A stretch of DNA of 9,599 nucleotides from DASPTB01 sp035623615 (GCA_035623615.1 DASPTB010000183.1:1-9599); one strand, 5' to 3'. Counted from the stretch's first letter, positions 1 through 7,235 are shown. Numbers and translations are program-made. Notes: a model not told the origin generated them from the sequence alone.

Positions 1-53
1 CGGCCGGGGCCGCTAGTCTTATGCGCGAGATCGAGGAGGCGCTGCAAGGGTGA
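1..53 (+). CDS. C-terminal tail of an upstream gene, probably YlxR (DUF448) family (partial)
   Basis: Read from base 3, the frame gives AGAASLMREIEEALQG and stops at the TGA at 51-53. This stop overlaps the GTG start of infB as GTGA, the sign of a translationally coupled pair. In actinobacteria and firmicutes the gene directly before infB is usually ylxR (DUF448, a small RNA-binding protein) following nusA, and an amphipathic charged helix at the end suits it. Only 16 residues are visible, so the family name rests on position rather than sequence. The same stretch holds the infB ribosome-binding site (GGAGG at 35-39). Confidence 0.5.
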   Translation, partial: AGAASLMREIEEALQG

Positions 54-2197
54 GGGTTCACGAGCTGGCCAAGGAGCTCGGCGTCGAGAGCAAGGAAGTG
101 CTCGCGTCGCTCGAGGTCATGGGGTACGAGAGCCGAACGGCGTCGTCGACCGTGCCCGAGGAGGCCGTTCCGCGCATCCGCGCCGCCGGCGGGAAGGTCA
201 AGCCCGGGAGCAAACCGAAGCTCGCCGCCGAGAAGCCGGCCGAGACGCCGCCCGCCCGAAAGAAGGCGCCCGCGAAGCGCGCGCCAGAGGCCACCGAGGG
301 CAACGGGCAGGTGGCGCCCGACCTCGCGGCGCAGGTGGTCGAGCCCGCGCCCGCCGAGCCCACGCCCGCCGAGCCCGAGTCCTCCGGGCCGGTGGTGGAG
401 ATCCCCGAGGCCGAGGCAGTCCCGGCTCCCGGTCCGGCTCCCTCCGCCGCGGCCATCCGTGTTCCCCACGGGGCCAGCGCGCAGGAGCTCGGCGAGCGCC
501 TGGGCGCCGAGCCGACCGAGATCGTGAAGATCCTGCTGCTGGCCGGCGAGATGGTAACGGTGACGCAGCCCCTGTCGGACCCGGCCATCGAGGTGGTCGC
601 CGCCGAGCTTGGGAAGGCCGTCGAGGTCGTGGCGCAGGCCGCCACCGAAGTGGACGCGGAGGACGAGGAAGTCGATCCCGCGCGCCTGCGGCCGCGGCCC
701 CCCGTGGTGACCGTCATGGGTCACGTCGACCACGGCAAGACGCTGCTCCTCGACGCGATCCGCAAGACCGATGTCGTCGGGGGCGAGTTCGGCGGCATCA
801 CGCAGCACATCGGCGCCTACCAGGTCCATCGGCCGCGTGAGGTCACCTTCGTCGACACGCCGGGCCACGAGGCGTTCACCGCCATGCGCGCGCGCGGCGC
901 CAACGTCACCGACATCGTCGTCCTGGTGGTCGCCGCCGACGACGGCGTGATGCCCCAGACCGTCGAGGCGCTCAACCACGCGAAGGCGGCGAACGTTCCG
1001 ATCATCGTGGCGGTCAACAAGATCGACAAGGAGGAAGCCGACCCGCAGCGCGTGCGCCAGCAGTTGTCCGAGCAGGGTCTGATCCCGGCGGAGTGGGGCG
1101 GCGACACCGAGTTCGTCGACGTCTCGGCCAAGAGCGGCCAGAACCTCGACTCGCTCGTGGAGACCATCCTGGTCGTTGCCGACCTGCTCGAGCTGAAGGC
1201 AGATCCCGAGGCCCCGGCGCGCGGCGTCGCGATGGAAGCGCACCTCGACCGGGGGCGCGGCCCCGTCGCCACCCTGATCGTCCTGCGGGGGAGTCTTCGC
1301 ACCGGGGACGCGCTCGTCTGCGGTGCGGCCTGGTGTCGTGTGCGCGCGATGTTCGACGAGAACCTGCAGCCGGTTGCCGAGGCAGGCCCCGCAAAGCCGG
1401 TCGAGGTGCTCGGCTGGTCGGAGGTGCCCGAGGCCGGCGATGACTTCAGGGGCGTCGCCGACGAGAAAGTCGCGCGGAACCTCGCCCACGAGCGCGTGGT
1501 GCACGCGCGCGCCGCCGACCTGGCCGCCTCGCGCCCCGGTGCCGCGTCGCTCACCGAGCTCCTGCGCATGGCGCGGGAAGGAGAGCTGCCGTCGCTGAAC
1601 CTCGTGATCAAGGCCGACGTCCAGGGCACGCTCGAGGCCATCGTCGACGCGCTGGACAAGCTCCCGCAGGACGAAGTCCGGGTGCAGGTGCTGCACCGCG
1701 GGGTCGGCGGCATCAACGAGAACGACATCAGCCTGGCGGCGGCCTCGGGCGCGATCGTGATCGGGTTCAACGTCCGGCCCGATCCGAACGCGCGCGAGCT
1801 GGCCGAGAAGGAGAGCGTCGACCTGCGGCTCTACCGGGTCATCTACCAGGCCCTCGACGACATCCGGGCCGCGCTTGCGGGGATGCTCGCCCCGGAGGAG
1901 CAGGAGGCCGAGCTCGGACGCGCGGAGGTCCGGCAGGTGTTCCGGACGCCGCGCGGCGTGGTGGCCGGCTGCTACGTGACGCATGGGAGCGTCACGCGGA
2001 ACTCGCTGGCGCGGCTCGTGCGCGACGGCGCGATCGTGTACACGGGCCGGGTCGGGTCGCTCCGCCGCTTCAAGGACGATGTGCGAGACGTTGCCGAGGG
2101 ATTCGAGTGCGGCATCGGGTTGGAGAACTACCAGGACGTCCACGAGGGCGACGTCATCGAGACGTATGAGGTCCGGGAAGTCGCCCGGACGCTGTAG
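50..2197 (+). CDS. infB: Translation initiation factor IF-2
   Basis: This GTPase brings fMet-tRNA to the 30S subunit and promotes 50S joining in the cytoplasm. It is 715 residues, shorter than the Streptomyces or E. coli forms. Domains in order: an IF2_N helical module (about 1-50); a low-complexity Ala/Pro/Glu/Lys linker (about 50-135) with a PAEPT/PAEPE repeat; a second IF2_N module (about 137-195); the G domain (about 218-385); the domain II beta-barrel (about 390-480); and domains III and IV, the latter binding fMet-tRNA (about 510-715). GTPase motifs seen are GHVDHGKT (224-231), DTPGH (269-273), NKID (323-326) and SAK (359-361). The GTG at 50 is chosen because the protein then opens with the family's usual MRVHELAKELGV, with GGAGG at 35-39 upstream. 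Two G-domain positions are unusual: Leu follows GHVDHGKT where Ser or Thr is normal, and switch I reads EFGGITQ instead of EAGGITQ. Identity is certain. Confidence 0.99.
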   Translation: MRVHELAKELGVESKEVLASLEVMGYESRTASSTVPEEAVPRIRAAGGKVKPGSKPKLAAEKPAETPPARKKAPAKRAPEATEGNGQVAPDLAAQVVEPAPAEPTPAEPESSGPVVEIPEAEAVPAPGPAPSAAAIRVPHGASAQELGERLGAEPTEIVKILLLAGEMVTVTQPLSDPAIEVVAAELGKAVEVVAQAATEVDAEDEEVDPARLRPRPPVVTVMGHVDHGKTLLLDAIRKTDVVGGEFGGITQHIGAYQVHRPREVTFVDTPGHEAFTAMRARGANVTDIVVLVVAADDGVMPQTVEALNHAKAANVPIIVAVNKIDKEEADPQRVRQQLSEQGLIPAEWGGDTEFVDVSAKSGQNLDSLVETILVVADLLELKADPEAPARGVAMEAHLDRGRGPVATLIVLRGSLRTGDALVCGAAWCRVRAMFDENLQPVAEAGPAKPVEVLGWSEVPEAGDDFRGVADEKVARNLAHERVVHARAADLAASRPGAASLTELLRMAREGELPSLNLVIKADVQGTLEAIVDALDKLPQDEVRVQVLHRGVGGINENDISLAAASGAIVIGFNVRPDPNARELAEKESVDLRLYRVIYQALDDIRAALAGMLAPEEQEAELGRAEVRQVFRTPRGVVAGCYVTHGSVTRNSLARLVRDGAIVYTGRVGSLRRFKDDVRDVAEGFECGIGLENYQDVHEGDVIETYEVREVARTL

Positions 2198-2201
2198 AAG
2201 C

Positions 2202-2222
2202 GCGAGCCGGGGAGCGGCTCGC
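2202..2222 (+). other. Hairpin between infB and ylxP
   Basis: GCGAGCC (2202-2208) and GGCTCGC (2216-2222) form a perfect 7-bp GC-rich stem with loop GGGGAGC. It lies in the 38-bp gap after infB. No T run follows, so it is not an ordinary intrinsic terminator. The 9-mer GCCGGGGAG occurs at 2206-2214, running into the loop, and again at 2221-2229, where it forms the ylxP ribosome-binding site. It may be a processing or pausing element, or chance in GC-rich DNA. Confidence 0.4.
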
Positions 2223-2235
2223 CGGGGAGGGGCGG

Positions 2236-2532
2236 ATGCTCGTGGCCCTGTGCCGGTTCGACCTGCGGGTCCCCGGTTGCACCTCGCTCAAGGAGAAGCG
2301 ACACGTCGTGAAGACGCTCACCGCGTCGCTCCGCCAGCGGTTCAACGTGGCGGTCGCTGAGGTCGACCACCAGGACCTCTGGCAGCGCACGGCGATCGGC
2401 GTCTCTGCCGTTTCCGGCGAGCGGCATCAGCTGACGAAGGTCATGCATCAGGTCGAGCGGCACGTGGAGGGATTCCCCGGGGTCGAGCTCATCGACGCGG
2501 AGGTCTCGCTGCATTCGCCGGACGACGAGTGA
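2236..2532 (+). CDS. ylxP: YlxP-like DUF503 family protein
   Basis: This is a small 98-residue cytoplasmic protein of the DUF503 (YlxP) family, the usual length for the family. It shows the family pattern LKEKRHVVKTL (about 16-26), then FNVAVAEVDHQDLWQRTAIG (about 36-55), then a C-terminal helix-strand unit ending in an acidic tail. The biochemical role is not established. Its place between infB and rbfA, seen in both Bacillus and actinobacteria, suggests a role tied to ribosome assembly or translation. The ATG at 2236 has a strong ribosome-binding site (GGGGAGG, 2224-2230), and the gene ends 10 bp before rbfA. Family membership is clear; function is inferred from context only. Confidence 0.93.
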   Translation: MLVALCRFDLRVPGCTSLKEKRHVVKTLTASLRQRFNVAVAEVDHQDLWQRTAIGVSAVSGERHQLTKVMHQVERHVEGFPGVELIDAEVSLHSPDDE

Positions 2533-2542
2533 GGAGCGGGCG

Positions 2543-2986
2543 ATGACGGAGGGAACGCGTCCCGACCGGGTCGCGGAGGAGTTCCGCGAGATCCTCGCCG
2601 AGGAGATCCCCCGGCTCAAGGATCCTCGCGTAGGGTTCGTGACCGTGACGCACGTCGACGTGACGGGCGATCTGCGGCACGCGACCGTCTTCTACACGGC
2701 GTTCGGCGACGACGCCGCGAAGCGGCGCACCCACGCCGGGCTGGAGTCCGCAACCGCGCACCTGCGGGCCGCGCTCGGCCAGCAGGTGCGCATGAAGTTC
2801 ACGCCCGAGCTCGAGTTCGAGGAGGACATCGGGCTCACGCAGGTCGAGCGCGTCTCCGAGCTGCTGAAGCAGATCGAGACGGAGTCGAAGAAGGGGGCGG
2901 CCGAGTCGAAGGACGCCGAGCCGGCCGAGCCCGGCACTCCCGCGGGACGCGGGGCGCCGGCGGAACGAAAGGATGCCGCCGAATGA
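2543..2986 (+). CDS. rbfA: Ribosome-binding factor A
   Basis: RbfA binds the immature 30S subunit near the 5' end of 16S rRNA and assists late maturation and cold adaptation. The 147-residue product has a KH-type fold. The opening helix reads RPDRVAEEFREILAEEIPRLKDPRVGFVTVTHV, DLRHATVFYTAFG gives the central strands, and the family's LRxxLGxxVRMKFTPELxFxxD pattern runs to about residue 100. From about 113 a charged Ala/Lys/Glu/Pro-rich tail extends the protein and is probably disordered, as in other actinobacterial RbfA. The start at 2543 follows GAGGAG (2531-2536), which overlaps the ylxP stop. The end overlaps nrnA by ATGA, indicating coupling. Confidence 0.97.
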   Translation: MTEGTRPDRVAEEFREILAEEIPRLKDPRVGFVTVTHVDVTGDLRHATVFYTAFGDDAAKRRTHAGLESATAHLRAALGQQVRMKFTPELEFEEDIGLTQVERVSELLKQIETESKKGAAESKDAEPAEPGTPAGRGAPAERKDAAE

Positions 2987-4008
2987 CGCCGGCGATGCCC
3001 GCCGAGCAGCCGGGCCCCGTCGCCTTCGAGGACTCGCTCGCGAGGGCCGCGGCGATCCTGGAGGCCGCGCCCCGGGTGGCCATCGCGTGCCACATAAACC
3101 CCGACCCCGACGCGATCGGCTCGATGCTCGGCCTCGGGGGGGCGCTCCGAACGCGCGGCACCGAGGTCGTCTGCTCGTGGGCGAACGACCCGATGGAGCG
3201 GCCGGCATGGCTCGATCTGGTGGGTGAGCCCGCACCGATCGTGCCCGCAAAGGAGTTCCCGGCCGCGCCCGACGTGATGGTCACGTGCGACGCGGCGTCG
3301 GCCGACCGGCTCGGCTCGCTCGTCGCCTGCACCGACCGCGCCGGCGAAGTCGTCGTCATCGACCACCACGTCACCAACCCGGGCTTCGGCTCGGTGAACC
3401 TGATCGACCCCCATGCGGCGTCATCGGCCGAGGTCGTCTTCCGGCTCGTCGAGCGAATGGGCCTGCCGTTGTCGGATCAGACGGCGGCGTGCCTGTACGC
3501 GGGGGTCGTCACCGACACCGGCCGGTTCCAGTACGAGGCGACGACCGAGGAGACCTTGCGCATCGCTGCCCACCTCCGCGAGCACGGATTCGACCACGCC
3601 CGGCTTGCGCAGGCGTTGTTCGAGGACGGGTCGTTCGCCGGCCTCCAGCTCCTGTCGGTGGCGCTCGGCCGCGCCGAGCTCGTGCCGGGCGCGGGGCGGG
3701 GCCTCGTCTGGACGTACCTGACGCAGGAGGACCTCGCCCGGACGGGGGTCGCGCTCGGCGAGACGGACGACCTGATCGACGTCGTGCGCACCGCGCGCGA
3801 GGCCGACGTCGCGTGTGTATTGAAACAGCAGCGTGACGGGCGCTTCAAGGTGAGCCTTCGCTCGCGAGGCGAGACCGATGTCGGTGCGATCGCCGGCGCG
3901 CACGGCGGCGGCGGCCATCGCCTCGCGGCCGGCTACACCTCGGGCCTCGGAGTGCGGGGAACGATCGACGCGGTCGTGGCCGCGCTCGGCCCGCGCGCGG
4001 AGGCATGA
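2983..4008 (+). CDS. nrnA: NrnA-type DHH phosphoesterase (nanoRNase / pAp phosphatase)
   Basis: This 341-residue cytoplasmic DHH–DHHA1 enzyme is expected to degrade 2-5 nt RNAs from the 3' end and to dephosphorylate pAp, using divalent metals. DHH motifs seen: CHINPDPDAIGS (metal ligands H37, D41, D43), CDAAS (D103), IDHH (127-130 region, D127-H128-H129) and TDTGRF (D178). The DHHA1 substrate motif HGGGGHRLAAGY sits at 307-317. Compared with the common PDGDAIGS, motif I has Pro between the two Asp residues, which should leave metal binding intact. The start ATG overlaps the rbfA stop, with AAAGGA at 2968-2973. The end overlaps truB by ATGA. Mycobacteria keep a DHH gene in the same place after rbfA. 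A pure c-di-AMP or pApA phosphodiesterase role is an alternative, as these enzymes overlap in substrate. Confidence 0.93.
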   Translation: MTPAMPAEQPGPVAFEDSLARAAAILEAAPRVAIACHINPDPDAIGSMLGLGGALRTRGTEVVCSWANDPMERPAWLDLVGEPAPIVPAKEFPAAPDVMVTCDAASADRLGSLVACTDRAGEVVVIDHHVTNPGFGSVNLIDPHAASSAEVVFRLVERMGLPLSDQTAACLYAGVVTDTGRFQYEATTEETLRIAAHLREHGFDHARLAQALFEDGSFAGLQLLSVALGRAELVPGAGRGLVWTYLTQEDLARTGVALGETDDLIDVVRTAREADVACVLKQQRDGRFKVSLRSRGETDVGAIAGAHGGGGHRLAAGYTSGLGVRGTIDAVVAALGPRAEA

Positions 4009-4865
4009 CGAACGCGCCGGGCGGCTTCCTCCTGGTCGACAAGCCCGCGGGGATGACGTCGCACGACGCGGTCGACCAGGTCCGGCGGGCGCTGGGCGTC
4101 CGCAAGGTCGGCCACGCCGGCACGCTCGACCCCTCCGCGACGGGGCTCCTGTTGATGGCCTCAGGCCGGGCCACGCGGCTGCTCCGGTTCGTCGGCGACC
4201 TCGAGAAGGAGTACGAGGGAACAGGAGTCCTCGGCGTCGAGACCGACACGCTCGACGCGGACGGCGCCGCCGTCGGGGGAGATCCCGAGGAGGCGGCGCG
4301 GGTGGGTGTGGACGAGCTGCGCGATGCGATGGCCGCGTTCGTCGGCGAGATCGAGCAGGTCCCGCCGGCCTACTCGGCGGTGAAGGTCCGAGGCGAGCGG
4401 CTCCACCGGGCGGCGCGGCGCGGCGAAGCCGTCGCCGCGCCGCCCCGGACCGTTCGTGTCGAGGCGTTCGACCTCCGCGCGTTCGAGCCGCCGTCGTTCG
4501 AGTTCCGCGTCGCGTGCTCGAGGGGAACGTACGTTCGCACGCTCGTCGCCGACACCGGGGCGCGGCTGGGGTGCGGCGCGCACCTGACCCGACTGCGGCG
4601 CACGGCGATCGGGCCCTTCCGAGTGGAGGACGCGCGGCCGCCCGACGACCCGGCCGCGCCGGCCGAACCGGCGGCCGCGCTCGGCCACTTGGCGCGAGTC
4701 GCGGTGACGGACGAGGAGGCGACCGCCGTGTCGCACGGGCGGCTGCTGGGGCCGGCAGGGATCGACGGCCCCTACCGGGTGCACGGGCCCGACGGAACGC
4801 TCCTCGGGATCTACCACGACGAGGGCCCCAAGGGCGTTCCGGACGTGGTCCTCGTGCCCGCTTGA
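4005..4865 (+). CDS. truB: tRNA pseudouridine(55) synthase
   Basis: TruB isomerises U55 in the T-loop of nearly all tRNAs and also helps tRNA fold. The 286-residue product opens with the family's GFLLVDKPAGMTSHDAV. It carries the catalytic motif GHAGTLDPSATG (36-47) with nucleophile D42, the conserved active-site tyrosine in KEYEG (Y70), VPPAYSAVKVRGERLH, and CSRGTYVRTL with the conserved Arg (R178). A TruB C-terminal/PUA-like region follows from about 225. The start overlaps the nrnA stop as ATGA. The purine-rich GGAGG (3999-4003) lies only one base before the ATG, so initiation probably depends on ribosomes terminating at nrnA. Confidence 0.98.
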   Translation: MTNAPGGFLLVDKPAGMTSHDAVDQVRRALGVRKVGHAGTLDPSATGLLLMASGRATRLLRFVGDLEKEYEGTGVLGVETDTLDADGAAVGGDPEEAARVGVDELRDAMAAFVGEIEQVPPAYSAVKVRGERLHRAARRGEAVAAPPRTVRVEAFDLRAFEPPSFEFRVACSRGTYVRTLVADTGARLGCGAHLTRLRRTAIGPFRVEDARPPDDPAAPAEPAAALGHLARVAVTDEEATAVSHGRLLGPAGIDGPYRVHGPDGTLLGIYHDEGPKGVPDVVLVPA

Positions 4866-4888
4866 GCCGCGTGGTCGGGGGCGACCCC

Positions 4889-4910
4889 TAGGCTCCTGAG
4901 CAGGTACGCT
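4889..4910 (+). promoter_or_regulatory. Candidate leaderless promoter of ribF (two tandem -10 boxes)
   Basis: The 53-bp gap before ribF holds two TAnnnT hexamers, TAGGCT (4889-4894) and TACGCT (4905-4910). The second ends 8 bp before the ribF ATG at 4919, so transcription from it would start at or within a base or two of the start codon. This is the leaderless arrangement common in actinobacteria. It agrees with the lack of a ribosome-binding site before ribF. No convincing -35 hexamer is seen, so the call rests on position and the -10 match. Confidence 0.4.
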
Positions 4911-4918
4911 CGGGCGCG

Positions 4919-5878
4919 ATGGAGGTCGTTCGCAGCATCAGTTCGCTCCCGCTCGCCGCCGAGCGCGCCGTCGTCACGATCGGGTTCTTCGACGGCGTCC
5001 ACCGGGGGCACCAGGCGGTCATCGGCCGGACCGTCGCGCTCGCCGGCGACCTCGGCTTGCCCTCGGTCGCCGTCACGTTCGACCGGCACCCGCGCGAGGT
5101 CTTCGCGCCGGGGACCGAGCCGCGCCAGCTCACCTCGCCGGCCCGCAAGGAGGAGCTGATCGCGGCCCTCGGGATCGACACGCTGCTCGTGCTCGAGTTC
5201 ACCGAGGAGTTCAGTCGCGTGCCGCCCGACGAGTTCGCCAAGTCGGTGCTCGTGGAAGGTTTGCACGCCGAGCACGTGGTCGTCGGCGCGAACTTTACCT
5301 TCGGCTACAAGGGCCTCGGCACCGTGGCGACCCTGGAGGAGCTCGGCCGGACGCTCGGCTTCGCCGCGGAGGGCGTGCCCCTGCTCGAGATCGACGGCCG
5401 GATCGTCTCCTCGACCGCCGTGCGGCAGGCGCTCGCGGACGGCGACGTCGGGTGGCCGCTGCTTGCGCTCGGCCGCCGCTACGCGGTCGAGGGGAAGGTG
5501 GGTGAAGGCGCGGGGCGCGGGACCACGCTCGGGTGGCCGACGGCGAACCTCGACCTCCCGCCGAAGATGCTGCTGCCCGGCAAAGGCGTGTACGCGGGCA
5601 CGGCGACCCTCGCGCGCGGCGCATGGGTGGCGGCCGTCAACGTCGGCACGAACCCGACCTTCGGCGTCGAGCCGCTGCACCTCGAGGCGTTCCTGCTCGA
5701 CTTCGACGACGACATCCGCGGCGAGCACATGACCATTGAGTTCTGGGACCGGATCTCGGACGAGGAACGCCTCGACTCGGTGGAGGCGCTGACGCGCAAG
5801 ATCGACGCCGACGTGCGACGCACGCGCGCGATCGTCCGGCTGCCCGAAGGGGACTCCTCTGAGCCCGGAACCACCTGA
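4919..5878 (+). CDS. ribF: Bifunctional riboflavin kinase / FMN adenylyltransferase
   Basis: RibF phosphorylates riboflavin to FMN and adenylylates FMN to FAD. The 319-residue protein is the usual two-domain type. The N-terminal nucleotidyltransferase domain (about 1-180) has GFFDGVHRGHQ (22-32, with the HxGH signature at 28-31), TFDRHPREVF and VSSTAVRQAL. The C-terminal flavokinase domain (about 185-310) has GRGTTLGWPTANL (199-211, ATP/Mg-binding PTAN at 207-210), GVYAG, VNVGTNPTFG and EAFLLDFDDDIRGEHMTIEFW. The FAD-synthetase stretch FTFGYKGLGT has Thr where many homologues have Asp (FGxxxxGD). The start is the only one giving a complete N-terminus. ribF next to rpsO–pnp is the usual actinobacterial order, but here three genes intervene. 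Confidence 0.98.
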   Translation: MEVVRSISSLPLAAERAVVTIGFFDGVHRGHQAVIGRTVALAGDLGLPSVAVTFDRHPREVFAPGTEPRQLTSPARKEELIAALGIDTLLVLEFTEEFSRVPPDEFAKSVLVEGLHAEHVVVGANFTFGYKGLGTVATLEELGRTLGFAAEGVPLLEIDGRIVSSTAVRQALADGDVGWPLLALGRRYAVEGKVGEGAGRGTTLGWPTANLDLPPKMLLPGKGVYAGTATLARGAWVAAVNVGTNPTFGVEPLHLEAFLLDFDDDIRGEHMTIEFWDRISDEERLDSVEALTRKIDADVRRTRAIVRLPEGDSSEPGTT

Positions 5879-5960
5879 CGACCGGGATCTCGCTGGGGGC
5901 CAGGCGGATCCACGCCTCTCTCGGGCCGATCGGCTCGAGCCACCGGCCGGCGGGCCGCGG

Positions 5961-7154
5961 ATGCTCGCGGCGATCTCGCTCGCCCTCGTGCTCGTCGTCC
6001 TCGCCGCGTCGATCGCGTGGGCGATGACCGAAGGCCGGCACCGGATCGTCACGGACGCGAGGGAGGCGCCGGCCGCGGCGCCCTCGGGCGCGTCTCCCTC
6101 TGCCCGTGCCTCCGCGGGTCCCTCGCCGTCTTCGGGACCGCTGCGAACGGTGACGATCGCGGCAGTCGGCGACACGATGCTCGGGAACACGCCGGACCTC
6201 CCGCCGTCGCCGTCCACGTATCTGTCGGCGATTCGCAGCGCCCTCCGCGCGCCCATCGTGTTCGGCAATCTCGAAGGAACGCTCACTGACCAGAGCGTGT
6301 CGAAGTGCGCCACGCCGACGCCCACGCCGACCGCGTCGCGGCCGCCGGTGAGCGGCTCGCCGAGCGCGCCCCCCGCGCCGCCGACCTGCTTCGCGTTCCG
6401 CGTGCCGCCGTCGTACGCGACCTATCTGGCGCAGGCCGGGTTCACCGTGATGAACCACGCGAACAACCACTCGCTCGACTTCGGGTACGCGGGGCTCGAG
6501 GACACGCTCGCCGCCCTTCGCGGCGTCCACATCGCGAACACCGGTCTGCCCGGACACGTCGCCGTCGTCACCCAGCGGGGCGTCCGCGTCGCGTTCGTGG
6601 GTTTCGCCCCGTACGGCTACACGGCCTCGCTGCTCGACCTTCCCGCCGCCCGGGCGCTGATCCGAACGGCCGCCGAACGTGCGGACGTGGTCGTCGTCTA
6701 CATGCACGCCGGCGCCGAGGGCGCCGGCGAGACACACGTGACCGGCCGGGAGGAGGTCTACGACGGTGAGGACCGCGGCAACCCGCGAGCCTTCGCGCAC
6801 ATGGCCGTCGACGCCGGGGCCGACCTGGTGATCGCCAGCGGGCCGCACGTGCTCCGCGGCATGGAGTTCTACCGCCACCGTCTGATCGCGTACAGCCTGG
6901 GGAACTTCGCCGGTTACCAGGACTACTCGGTCGACGGCGTGCTCGGGATCTCAGCGGTCCTGCGGGTCACGATGGCGTCGGACGGGGCGTTCGTCGTTGC
7001 CCGCCTCGTTCCCGTCCGGCTCGTCGGCGCGGGCCAGCCCGAGCCCGACCCGTCGGACGCCGCGATCCGGCTGGTGCAGAGCCTCTCGAAGAAGGACTTC
7101 GGACCCCACGCCGCGCGAATCTCGGCCGGCGGGGTCATTTCATCGCCGGGCTGA
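5961..7154 (+). CDS. CapA-family (PgsA-like) membrane-anchored metallophosphatase
   Basis: This belongs to the CapA family (PF09587), a calcineurin-like phosphoesterase fold linked to poly-gamma-glutamate or other capsule and envelope polymers in Gram-positives. From the ATG the protein is 397 residues: a hydrophobic signal-anchor (about 2-22), an Ala/Ser/Pro spacer, then the domain with GDTML (70-74), NLEG (103-106), ANNH (167-170), YMHAGAEG (H249), SGPHVLRG (293-300) and YSLGNFAGY, which supply the metal ligands. The catalytic domain should face outward. Cys116 and Cys143, probably a disulfide, are separated by a Pro/Thr/Ser-rich stretch. The ATG has no ribosome-binding site, and the frame stays open upstream: a CTG at 5859 (AAGGGG at 5847-5852) would add 34 residues and a cytoplasmic N-terminus ending in Arg before the membrane helix. 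No capB or capC homologue is visible, so a true gamma-PGA role is unproven. Confidence 0.93.
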   Translation: MLAAISLALVLVVLAASIAWAMTEGRHRIVTDAREAPAAAPSGASPSARASAGPSPSSGPLRTVTIAAVGDTMLGNTPDLPPSPSTYLSAIRSALRAPIVFGNLEGTLTDQSVSKCATPTPTPTASRPPVSGSPSAPPAPPTCFAFRVPPSYATYLAQAGFTVMNHANNHSLDFGYAGLEDTLAALRGVHIANTGLPGHVAVVTQRGVRVAFVGFAPYGYTASLLDLPAARALIRTAAERADVVVVYMHAGAEGAGETHVTGREEVYDGEDRGNPRAFAHMAVDAGADLVIASGPHVLRGMEFYRHRLIAYSLGNFAGYQDYSVDGVLGISAVLRVTMASDGAFVVARLVPVRLVGAGQPEPDPSDAAIRLVQSLSKKDFGPHAARISAGGVISSPG

Positions 7155-7161
7155 TCGCCAT

Positions 7162-7226
7162 CCGTTCCGGGTCTGGCGCCGTCGGCGGACCCGTTCTCGA
7201 CTTCCAAGACTTTTCGACCGGAACGG
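7162..7226 (+). promoter_or_regulatory. Inverted repeat with competing inner hairpin ahead of the DUF1326 gene
   Basis: The 81-bp gap after capA contains CCGTTCCGGGTC (7162-7173) and its near-complement GACCGGAACGG (7216-7226), which pair throughout except for one bulged G. The 3' arm runs into the only ribosome-binding-like bases (GGGGG, 7225-7229) before the ATG at 7236. An inner hairpin pairs GGGTC and CGCC (7169-7173, 7177-7180) with GGCG and GACCC (7184-7187, 7188-7192). It shares GGGTC with the outer pairing, so the two folds exclude each other. No T tract follows the inner hairpin closely. No promoter hexamer was found here. Confidence 0.4.
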
Positions 7227-7235
7227 GGGTTCGCG

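Noticed and set aside
348..376. Tandem GCCCGCCGAGCCC repeat as a mobile or regulatory repeat
   Set aside because: It is in frame inside the disordered IF2 linker and simply encodes PAEPT/PAEPE.
58..1770. Long minus-strand frames opposite infB (58-717 and 817-1770)
   Set aside because: The products are Ser/Ala/Thr/Arg-rich codon shadows of a certain IF2 gene.
4811..6325. A 504-codon minus-strand open frame opposite ribF and the start of the CapA-like gene
   Set aside because: It is antisense to well-conserved genes, the product is Arg/Ala/Gly-rich with no family pattern, and long antisense frames are expected at this GC content.
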